Below, in pieces: positions 25,294 to 32,222 of a stretch of DNA of 64,000 nucleotides. Location: contig NZ_CP108508.1 of assembly GCF_035917275.1 (NCBI RefSeq), positions 5,084,001 through 5,148,000 on the forward strand. Reading direction: 5' to 3'. The notes below the pieces were generated by a model that did not search any database, had not been told where the DNA came from, and saw nothing but the letters and a program-made list of their open reading frames with translations. Source of the stretch: Streptomyces sp. NBC_01237 (lineage in GTDB: Bacteria; Actinomycetota; Actinomycetes; Streptomycetales; Streptomycetaceae). Positions within the stretch are counted from its first letter, which is position 1. The number at the start of each line of letters is the position of its first letter. The translations under genes and the position numbers were made by a program.

Positions 25294-26940
25294 ATGGCGA
25301 CTCATATGGTCAACCTCGATGCGTTGATCCCTCGCGAAGACTTCGAGGCCATCACCTCTGAGCAGGCAACCCAGACCTCCATTCTCAGCACCACGATGAA
25401 AATCACGGACCTGACACAGGACAGTTTGATGTACAACGTCCTGCGAAAGCCGGACTTTCAGCGTGAAACGGCGAACTGGACACCCGAAAAGGTCGCCGAA
25501 CTGGTCCGTAGTTTTCTTGCCGGGGACTTGATCCCATCCATCATCCTGTGGCGCTCACCCACCAGTGGAAACATCTTCGTAATTGATGGCGCCCACAGGT
25601 TGAGCGCACTTGCCGCTTGGGTCCAAGACGACTACGGCGACAAGCACACTTCGATGCGATTTTTCGACAACGTCATCCCGAATGAACAAAAGAAGGCGGC
25701 CGAAGCTACGCGCAGGCTCATCCAGGAAAGCGTGGGAGCGTACGCCGATTTGGGCCTCGCTCTACGCAATACCGATACCACTCCCAAGGAGAAACTGCAG
25801 CTCGCCAGAAACCTGAGCGCTTTCGCAATCCACCTGCAGTGGGTCAACGGGGAAGCCGAGAAGGCAGAGAGCTCATTCTTCAGGATCAATCAGCAAGCCA
25901 CGCCTATCGATCCGACCGAACTTGAGATGATCAAGGCGCGCCGCAAGCCCAACGCATTGGCCACGCGGGCTTTTATTCGAGCGGGCACAGGTCACAAGTA
26001 CTGGTCATCCTTCGATGAGTCGATCCAGTCCGAAATCGAAACCCTCGCCAAGGATGTCTACGATCTGATCTTTAAGCCAAATTTGGATATGGCCATCCGC
26101 TCAGCGGACTTGCCCGTGGCCGGGAGAGGGTACTCTTCCGATAGCGTCAAAATGGTCTTCGAGCTCGTCAATTTCGTCAACAAACTCCACCCCGACATGT
26201 GGCGCAGCGAGGTCCCGGCCGCCAAGCGAAAGGGTCGGAACCAACAACAAATCATCACCTTGGACGACGATCCTGACGGCGCAACTACACTGGAATATAT
26301 GCGGGCGGTGAAAAGGACCGCTGGCAGGATTGCAGGAAACGGCCCCGCATCACTGGGACTCCACCCCGCAGTCTACTTCTATAGCGCGACTGGAAGGTTT
26401 CAACCAGCGGCCTTCTTGGCCGCGACGGCCCTCATCCAGGAGCTTTCAGAAAAGAACCGTCTCCTCAAGTTTACCGACGTCCGGAAGGACTTCGAAGAAT
26501 TCCTGATCGGTTACAAGTACTTCTTGAATCAGATCGTCCGCGCGTACGGAAGCCTCCAGCGATCCGTACCACCGATTCTGACGATGTACCGTATCGTTTT
26601 CGAGGCGATGCTTGAAGGGCTGGAAGGAGACGCGATCATCGCGCGCCTTCAGGAGAACGGTGCACTGCGAGCGCCAGTGAAGGTACTCACAGAAGACGAC
26701 CGAATCAACCGTCGGAACTTCTCTGCGGAAACGAAGAATTCGGTATTTCTGAAAGCCGCGCTTGCCGAAGCCACCAGGTGTGAAATTTGCCGGGCGCGCC
26801 TGCACTTCAAATCAGTCACCGTAGACCACAAGATTCGCAAAGAAGACGGGGGAACAGGATCGGCGAGTAACGCAGCCCTGACTCACCCGTACTGTAATTC
26901 CGGCTACAAGGAGAGCCGCTACGCAAACCGGACGGGCTGA
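25294..26940 (+). CDS. DUF262/ParB-like domain fused to HNH nuclease
   Basis: A 548-residue protein. The N-terminal ~100 residues fit the DUF262 (ParB/Srx-like) fold: a LRKPDFQRETANWTPEKVAE region, LAGDLIPSIILW, then FVIDGAHRLSAL in place of the usual DGQQR motif. The middle is helical. The C terminus has an HNH nuclease: CEICRARLHFKSVTVDHKIR followed by SNAALTHPYCN, with the Cys pair and the DH dyad intact. DUF262-HNH proteins (for example GmrSD) are modification-dependent restriction or other anti-phage effectors. No methylase or helicase partner is nearby. GC is lower than the neighbours, a sign of transfer. A GGGGCGGGAA precedes ATG 25294; ATG 25306 is an alternative. Confidence 0.85.
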   Translation: MATHMVNLDALIPREDFEAITSEQATQTSILSTTMKITDLTQDSLMYNVLRKPDFQRETANWTPEKVAELVRSFLAGDLIPSIILWRSPTSGNIFVIDGAHRLSALAAWVQDDYGDKHTSMRFFDNVIPNEQKKAAEATRRLIQESVGAYADLGLALRNTDTTPKEKLQLARNLSAFAIHLQWVNGEAEKAESSFFRINQQATPIDPTELEMIKARRKPNALATRAFIRAGTGHKYWSSFDESIQSEIETLAKDVYDLIFKPNLDMAIRSADLPVAGRGYSSDSVKMVFELVNFVNKLHPDMWRSEVPAAKRKGRNQQQIITLDDDPDGATTLEYMRAVKRTAGRIAGNGPASLGLHPAVYFYSATGRFQPAAFLAATALIQELSEKNRLLKFTDVRKDFEEFLIGYKYFLNQIVRAYGSLQRSVPPILTMYRIVFEAMLEGLEGDAIIARLQENGALRAPVKVLTEDDRINRRNFSAETKNSVFLKAALAEATRCEICRARLHFKSVTVDHKIRKEDGGTGSASNAALTHPYCNSGYKESRYANRTG

Positions 26941-27013
26941 GACCATCAACTTCTGGGGCGTAGCCCAACCCCTGTGACTGCCCTGACCTGTTCTTGAAGA
27001 GTGAGCCTTCCAA

Positions 27014-27048
27014 CGGGCCCGCGACTCCCCCATAGGGTCGCGGGCCCG
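27014..27048 (+). terminator. terminator after the HNH gene
   Basis: A perfect 12-bp stem (27014-27025 with 27037-27048) around an 11-base loop, 73 bases past the nuclease stop. Confidence 0.8.
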
Positions 27049-27079
27049 GCCGGTGGTTCCAGGTCAGTCGCCATGGGAG

Positions 27080-27229
27080 GTCGCGGCGGTTGCCCGAGGC
27101 CGCGAACGCTGCCGACTTCTTGAGCATGCCCTCGGCGATCTCTTCCTCCGAGGCCGCCGGCTCGACGCCGCCGAACTGCTCAGCGATGCTTCTGCTGATG
27201 TCCATCGACCTGACCATCGTCGACGACAT
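27080..27229 (-). pseudogene. short coding remnant near the right end of the element
   Basis: On the minus strand a high-third-position-GC frame reads SMDISRSIAEQFGG, then EEIAEGMLKKSAAFAASGNR, before running without a break into non-coding sequence and the terminator. The pattern resembles the C-terminal tail of ThiC (SM-I ... GM-KSA-FA-SGNR--LP), so it could be a scrap of thiC; this is tentative. The overlapping plus frame ending at 27293 (IDLTIVDDIRLLLVS) also has good codon bias. Apart from these scraps I see no gene between 26941 and 27432. Confidence 0.25.
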
Positions 27230-27432
27230 CCGGCTCCTGCTGGTCTCCCCGGACGCCGCCGAGGGCTTCTACCGGCTGGTCGATGCTGTATGAGGGCCGA
27301 CCAGCAAGAGCGTACGGACGGCGGTGGTCAGACGTACATGCGTCAACGCGGCTATGCGCGTTGTCGCGTAAATCGAGGGCTGCGCGGGCTGCTCTTGCCT
27401 AGAGTGGACTCGAAGCAGTTGGCTTGGGTCCC

Positions 27433-28422
27433 ATGAAGTACACGCAGCTCGGACGCACCGGACTCAAGGTCAGCCGACTCGTTCTCGGCACGATGAACTT
27501 CGGTCCGCAGACAGACGAACCGACCAGCCACAGCATCCTGGACGCCGCCCTCGACGCGGGTCTGAATTTCGTGGACACGGCCAATGTGTATGGGTGGGGT
27601 GAGAACAAGGGCCGTACCGAGGAGATCATCGGCAGCTGGTTCGCCCAGGGCGGTGGCCGGCGCGAGAAGACGGTCCTGGCCACCAAGGTGTACGGATCGA
27701 TGTCCCGCGAGGGCGAGACCTGGCCGAACGAGGACCGGCTGTCGGCGCTGAACATCCGACGGGCCGTCGAGGCCAGCCTCAAGCGACTCCAGACCGACCA
27801 CATCGACCTGTACCAGTTCCACCACATCGACCGTCGGACCCCCTTCGAGGAGATCTGGCAGGCCGTCGACGTGCTCATCCAGCAGGGCAAGATCCTCTAC
27901 GCGGGCTCCTCCAACTTCCCCGGCTACAAGATCGCCCAGGCCAACGAGACCGCCGCCCGGCGCGGGATGGTCGGACTCGTCAGCGAGCAGTGCCTCTACA
28001 ACCTCGCCGAGCGGCGCGCGGAGATGGAGGTTATCCCAGCGGCCCAGGACTACGACCTCGGGGTCATCCCCTGGTCCCCGCTGCACGGCGGCCTGCTCGG
28101 CGGCGTCATCAAAAAGGAGGTCGAGGGCGGCCGCCGCGCCTCGGGGCGGTCGGCAGACGCGCTGGCCAACAGCTCGGTACGGGCGCAGGTGCAGGCGTAC
28201 GAGGACCTGCTGGACAAGCACGGCCTGGAGCCCGGTGAGACCGCCCTGGCCTGGCTGCTCACCCGGCCGGGCGTGACGGGCCCCATCGTCGGCCCGCGCA
28301 CCGCCGAGCAGCTGGAGAGCGCCCTGCGGGCGCTGGAACTGGAGCTGAGCGAGGAGGTGCTGGCCGGGCTGGACGAGATCTTCCCCGGACCGGGACCGTC
28401 CCCGGAGGCCTTCGCCTGGTGA
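27433..28422 (+). CDS. aldo/keto reductase (intact paralogue)
   Basis: A complete 329-residue NADPH-dependent AKR. It has MKYTQLGRTGLKVSRLVLGT at the start, the catalytic Asp and Tyr in NFVDTANVYGWGENKG, a Lys in LATKVYG and the His in DLYQFHHID. The cofactor-binding end has PIVGPRTAEQLESAL. Over the shared part it is clearly paralogous to the truncated copy at 17916-18767 but differs at many residues, so it is not a recent duplicate. A TAGAGT -10-like hexamer lies near 27401. Its 5' flank (GTTGGCTTGGG before the start) resembles that of the remnant at 28423-28482. Substrate unknown. Confidence 0.92.
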   Translation: MKYTQLGRTGLKVSRLVLGTMNFGPQTDEPTSHSILDAALDAGLNFVDTANVYGWGENKGRTEEIIGSWFAQGGGRREKTVLATKVYGSMSREGETWPNEDRLSALNIRRAVEASLKRLQTDHIDLYQFHHIDRRTPFEEIWQAVDVLIQQGKILYAGSSNFPGYKIAQANETAARRGMVGLVSEQCLYNLAERRAEMEVIPAAQDYDLGVIPWSPLHGGLLGGVIKKEVEGGRRASGRSADALANSSVRAQVQAYEDLLDKHGLEPGETALAWLLTRPGVTGPIVGPRTAEQLESALRALELELSEEVLAGLDEIFPGPGPSPEAFAW

Positions 28423-28482
28423 TCAGGTAGCCGTACGTACGGTGGTCTTGAGTCCGGTGCGTCCGAGCTGCGTGTACTTCAT
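28423..28482 (-). pseudogene. 12-codon remnant of an AKR gene start
   Basis: On the minus strand, 70 bases after the pip stop, the frame reads MKYTQLGRTGLK and then departs from the AKR family (TTVRTAT, stop). Upstream it has the same GTTGGCTTGGG flank as the intact AKR. It is best read as the original start of the AKR gene that once followed pip, cut off by the insertion or a later rearrangement. The break contains the 12-bp palindrome CCGTACGTACGG (28431-28442) and sits right at the stop of the intact AKR. Confidence 0.75.
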
Positions 28483-28551
28483 GACCCCCAAGCCAACGCC
28501 TTCGAGCGCGCTCGAAGCAAGGGGAGATCCGCGCCCCGGACGGGGCAGCCC

Positions 28552-29526
28552 TCAGCCGCGCCGGGCGAAGCGGTCCAGGGCGGCGAGCACCGCCCGGCCG
28601 GTCGAGGCCCCGCCGAGGTGCCCCGCGTCCTCGATGACCGTCAGCTCGGCGTCCGGCCACGCCTTGCTCAGCTCCCAGGCGGTGGTCAGCGGGCCGCCCA
28701 GGTCGAACCGGCCGTGCACCAGCACCCCGTCGATCCCCGCCAGCCGGCCCGCGTCGCGGATCAGCTGCCCCTCCTCCAGCCAGGCGCCGTGCGAGAAGTA
28801 GTGCGAGCAGATCCGGACGAGCGCCTGCCGCGCGACGGCGGGCCTGCCGCTGTACGGGAGCGGGCCCGTGTACGCCTCCTGGGACAGCACCGCGTCCTCC
28901 CACGCGCACCAGTCGGCCGTCGCCCGCTCCCGTACCGCCGCGTCCGGGCTCTCCATCCGCCGGGCGTAGGCGGCGACCAGGTCACCGGGGCCCGCCGCCT
29001 CCGGGACGCCCGCCCGGAACAGGTCCCAGGCTTCCGGGAAGATCTGCCCCGCGCCCCGGTACAGCCAGTCGATCTCGCTGCGCCGGGTCGTCGTGACCGC
29101 CGGGATCACGATCTCCGAGACCCGTTCCGGGTACTGCTCGGCGTACGCGAGGATCAGCGTGGAGCCCCAGGAACCCCCGTACAGCAGCCAGGCGTCGATC
29201 GACAGATGGGCCCGCAGCCGCTCCATGTCGGCGATCAGGTGGTGCGTGGTGTTGTGCCGCATGTCGGCGGCCGGGTCGCTCGCGTGCGGGGTGGAGCGGC
29301 CGCAGTTGCGCTGGTCGAAGAGCACGACGCGGTAGCGCTCCGGGTCGAAGTACTGCCGGGGCCGCTCGGTGCACCCCGAGCCCGGACCGCCGTGGACGAC
29401 GAGCGCGGGCTTGCCGTCCGGGTTGCCGCAGACCTCCCAGTACACGAGGTTCCCGTCGCCCACGTCGAGCATCCCGTGCTCGTACGGTTCGACCGGCGGG
29501 TACTTCTCGTCCGGCTTGCGGTCCAC
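28552..29526 (-). CDS. pip: proline iminopeptidase (prolyl aminopeptidase)
   Basis: A 324-residue alpha/beta-hydrolase of peptidase family S33 that removes N-terminal proline. Signatures: the oxyanion motif VVHGGPGSGC, DQRNCGRSTPH, the nucleophile elbow GGSWGSTL, the Asp in GVLVHGRFDLGGP and the His in EDAGHLGG. No signal peptide, so cytoplasmic. The AKR remnant lies 70 bases downstream, suggesting that pip and an AKR once formed one unit. Length is typical. Confidence 0.93.
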   Translation of the reverse strand: MDRKPDEKYPPVEPYEHGMLDVGDGNLVYWEVCGNPDGKPALVVHGGPGSGCTERPRQYFDPERYRVVLFDQRNCGRSTPHASDPAADMRHNTTHHLIADMERLRAHLSIDAWLLYGGSWGSTLILAYAEQYPERVSEIVIPAVTTTRRSEIDWLYRGAGQIFPEAWDLFRAGVPEAAGPGDLVAAYARRMESPDAAVRERATADWCAWEDAVLSQEAYTGPLPYSGRPAVARQALVRICSHYFSHGAWLEEGQLIRDAGRLAGIDGVLVHGRFDLGGPLTTAWELSKAWPDAELTVIEDAGHLGGASTGRAVLAALDRFARRG

Positions 29527-29548
29527 GGCGGCGTTCTCCTCGTGCGGT

Positions 29549-29610
29549 CGGACGGTCGGGCTGTCGCGCGGTCGGCCAGAAGGCCAGAAGGCCGGACGGT
29601 CGGGCTGTCG
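29549..29610. repeat. 18-bp direct repeat upstream of pip
   Basis: CGGACGGTCGGGCTGTCG occurs at 29549-29566 and 29593-29610, with smaller GGCCAGAA repeats between. It lies between pip and the kinase gene. It may be slippage-prone sequence or a binding site. Confidence 0.5.
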
Positions 29611-29635
29611 GTCTGCCAGGGCGAAGGGGCCTACG

Positions 29636-31501
29636 TTACGCGGGTGGTGCCGGGCGGCTGCCGCGGTCGGCGCGGGACAGCAGACGGCCCAGCGCCAGGG
29701 CGGTCAGGCCCCAGACCGCGCAGGCGATCGGCAGCGCCCCCATCCCGTGCAGCGGCGTGCGGTAGGTCAGCAGGGCCCAGACGACGAGGCCGTTGGTCCA
29801 GCCGCTCATCGAGAGGAGCAGGGCCGCGCGGGCCGGAATCCGGAACAGGGCCATCAGCCCGTCGGCCAGGAGGACCCCCAGCGTCATCGCGGCGGCGGAG
29901 GCGCAGAGGGAGAGCGGGAGGAAGACCAGGGACGTGTGGCCCTCGGCCGCCTGCTGGATCGCCGTGCCGCCGATGCCGAGGGGGAACATCAGCGCCACCG
30001 TGGAACTGAGCCGCTTCCCGAAGGGCTGTCCCACGGGGTTGAAGATGTCGGCGAAGACCTGCGCGCTCCCCATGCCCGCCAGGCAGGAACCCACGGCGAT
30101 GAGGGCCACCGCGCCCAGGCCGAGCGGGGTCAGGGCGAAGACCAGCACCCCGGTGAGCAGCCCCGTGCCCGCCCCGGCCAGCCAGGTGGCGGCGACGGAG
30201 CGGGTGGAGGCGGTGCCGCCGTTCCGCGTGGCCCGCTGGGTGATGCGGAGCCGCTGCCGCCGGACGGGAGCGGGGGCGGGAGTCGGGGCGGTGGCGGAAG
30301 GAGGCGGGAAGGGGGCGGCCGGTGGAGTGGTGGGTGCCGACGGCGGGGGAGTGGTCGGTGGCGACGGCGCCGTTGCCGGTGGTGGGGTGGCCGCGGCGAC
30401 CGGAGCCGTCGGTGCCTGGGGAATCCGGGCGTACGGGAGGGAACCGGTGACCGTGACGGCGGAGGGGTCCGGTGCCGAGGGCGCGGGCGTGGACACGGCC
30501 GTCGGCGTCCGCGTGGGCGGGGGCACGGGGGCCGGTGGCTCGGGGACGGAGCCGGAGGAGGCGTCCGGGGAGACGTCCGGCGAGGGCGCTGCCGCTCCCA
30601 CACCCGGACTCGCCCCTGCGGCGCTTCTTCGGCCGCTCCCGGAACCGGAGTCCCCCACGCCGCTCTCCAGCAGCAGCCGGGCCACGTCCGCCGCGTGCTC
30701 CGGACGGTCGTCGGGGTCCTTCGCCAGCAACCCCCCGATCAGCGGTTCGAGTTCCGCCAGTCCCGCAACGCCGGGACGGTGCGTGCTCAGTGGCTCCGGG
30801 ACGTCGCTGAGGTGCCGCGCCAGCACCGTCGTACCGGCGCCGGTGAACGGCGGGCGGCCGGTGAGCAGCGTATGGAGGAGGCAGCCGAGCGAGTACAGGT
30901 CGCTGCGGCTGTCGAGGACGTCGGGCGCCCGGATCTGCTCGGGCGACATGTAGAGCGGGGTGCCGATCACGAAGCCGGTACCGGTCAGATCCGCCGCGGC
31001 CGACGAGGTGACCGACAGCAGCCGGGCGATCCCGAAGTCCAGGATCTTCACGGTCCCCGAATCGGTGAGCAGCACATTGGCCGGTTTGATGTCCCGGTGC
31101 ACGATGCCCGCGCTGTGCGCCGTCTCCAGGCCCGCGCAGATCTCTACGGCCCAGCCCACGACTTCGGCGGGGGTGGGGAGTTCCGGGCGCCGGCTCTCCA
31201 GGACGGCGCCCAGGTCACGGCCCTTGAGGTGCTCCATGACCAGGTAGAGCACCCGCTCCCCGGCGACCTGCGCCTCCCCGAAGTCGTGCAGGGTGACGAT
31301 GTGCGGGCTCGACAGACGGCCCACCACCCGCGCCTCGCGGGCGAACCGGCTCGCGGAGGTGTCCTCGTCGATCCGTGAGAGGACCTTCACCGCGACCTCG
31401 CGGCCGATGCGTTCGTCCTCGGCGCGCCACACCTGTCCCATGCCGCCCGAACCGATCGGCTCCGTCAGCCGGTACCTGCCGTCGAGTGTCTCGCCACGCA
31501 T
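29636..31501 (-). CDS. Ser/Thr protein kinase with polytopic membrane C terminus
   Basis: About 621 residues. The N-terminal Hanks-type kinase is complete: GSGGMG at 17-22, VAVKVL Lys at 39, HRDIKPANV with the catalytic Asp near 137, DFGIAR near 155 and TPLYMSPEQ. A Pro/Ala/Thr-rich linker (about 280-430) follows. The last ~190 residues carry several hydrophobic helices, so the protein is membrane-anchored by a multi-pass domain rather than the usual single helix with PASTA repeats. The start could be ATG 31501 (used) or GTG 31516. The ligand and substrates are unknown. Confidence 0.9.
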   Translation of the reverse strand: MRGETLDGRYRLTEPIGSGGMGQVWRAEDERIGREVAVKVLSRIDEDTSASRFAREARVVGRLSSPHIVTLHDFGEAQVAGERVLYLVMEHLKGRDLGAVLESRRPELPTPAEVVGWAVEICAGLETAHSAGIVHRDIKPANVLLTDSGTVKILDFGIARLLSVTSSAAADLTGTGFVIGTPLYMSPEQIRAPDVLDSRSDLYSLGCLLHTLLTGRPPFTGAGTTVLARHLSDVPEPLSTHRPGVAGLAELEPLIGGLLAKDPDDRPEHAADVARLLLESGVGDSGSGSGRRSAAGASPGVGAAAPSPDVSPDASSGSVPEPPAPVPPPTRTPTAVSTPAPSAPDPSAVTVTGSLPYARIPQAPTAPVAAATPPPATAPSPPTTPPPSAPTTPPAAPFPPPSATAPTPAPAPVRRQRLRITQRATRNGGTASTRSVAATWLAGAGTGLLTGVLVFALTPLGLGAVALIAVGSCLAGMGSAQVFADIFNPVGQPFGKRLSSTVALMFPLGIGGTAIQQAAEGHTSLVFLPLSLCASAAAMTLGVLLADGLMALFRIPARAALLLSMSGWTNGLVVWALLTYRTPLHGMGALPIACAVWGLTALALGRLLSRADRGSRPAPPA

Positions 31502-31655
31502 CGATCGAGCCCCCACTCAATTCGTATGACCTGCACGGGACATGATGGCTCAGCAGGGTGTTGTGGGGGCCTGTGCGGCGGGACGGTTACCCGATCGCGG
31601 CAAACGCGGCCCCGGCGCCGGTCCTCCGCACGGTCCTCCACGTAGCCTGGTCGCC

Positions 31656-32141
31656 GTGAACGCGACCCCGCAGGTGCTGACCGTACTGAACGATCTGCTC
31701 GCCGCCGCGGCCCCGGACGAGCGTGGCGCTCTGTGGCAACTTGCTTCACCAGAACGTGAGTTGGACGCAAATCTGGTGCGGCTGCCGCCGGACGCCGAGG
31801 TCGGGGAGCACCAGGAGGACGTCCTGGACGTGCTTCTGGTCGTCGTCGCGGGAAGCGGCCGTCTCCGCACCGGGCCGGACACCCTGGAGCTCACCCCGAG
31901 CACGGTCACCTGGCTGCCCCGCACCTCCCGGCGCGCTCTCGCGGCGGGCCCGGACGGGCTCACGTACCTCACCGTCCACCGCCGCCGTCCCGGCCTGACG
32001 GTCAAGCCCCCGCCGGTCGCGTACGAGGGCGGCGAGGCTCCCTGCCTGCTGGACCGGGTCTGCCCGGCGTGCGGGCGGCTCTCGGCGGATTCCGCGCCGA
32101 TGTTCTGCGGCGCGTGCGGGGAGCGCTTCCCGGAGCGGTGA
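31656..32141 (+). CDS. cupin-like protein with C-terminal zinc ribbon
   Basis: A 161-residue protein. The central region (EHQEDVLDVLLVVVAGSGRL, then LELTPSTVTWLPRTSRRAL) has the strand pattern of a single cupin barrel, though the metal-binding His set is incomplete (one EH). The C terminus has a four-Cys ribbon: CPACGRL and CGACGERF. GTG 31656 is chosen over the longer frame because the residues before it have no family character. It is divergent from the kinase gene. Function not known. Confidence 0.72.
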   Translation: MNATPQVLTVLNDLLAAAAPDERGALWQLASPERELDANLVRLPPDAEVGEHQEDVLDVLLVVVAGSGRLRTGPDTLELTPSTVTWLPRTSRRALAAGPDGLTYLTVHRRRPGLTVKPPPVAYEGGEAPCLLDRVCPACGRLSADSAPMFCGACGERFPER

Positions 32142-32222
32142 CGGGGGCGGTGACGGGGGCATCGGCGGGGGCCGCGTCCGGGGCCGCGACGGTGCGGAGC
32201 CCCGGACGGTGACGTGCGCGGG

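Noticed and set aside
26816..27229. A 137-codon minus-strand gene
   Set aside because: Only the first ~50 codons have coding character; the rest runs through the nuclease gene's terminator and 3' end.
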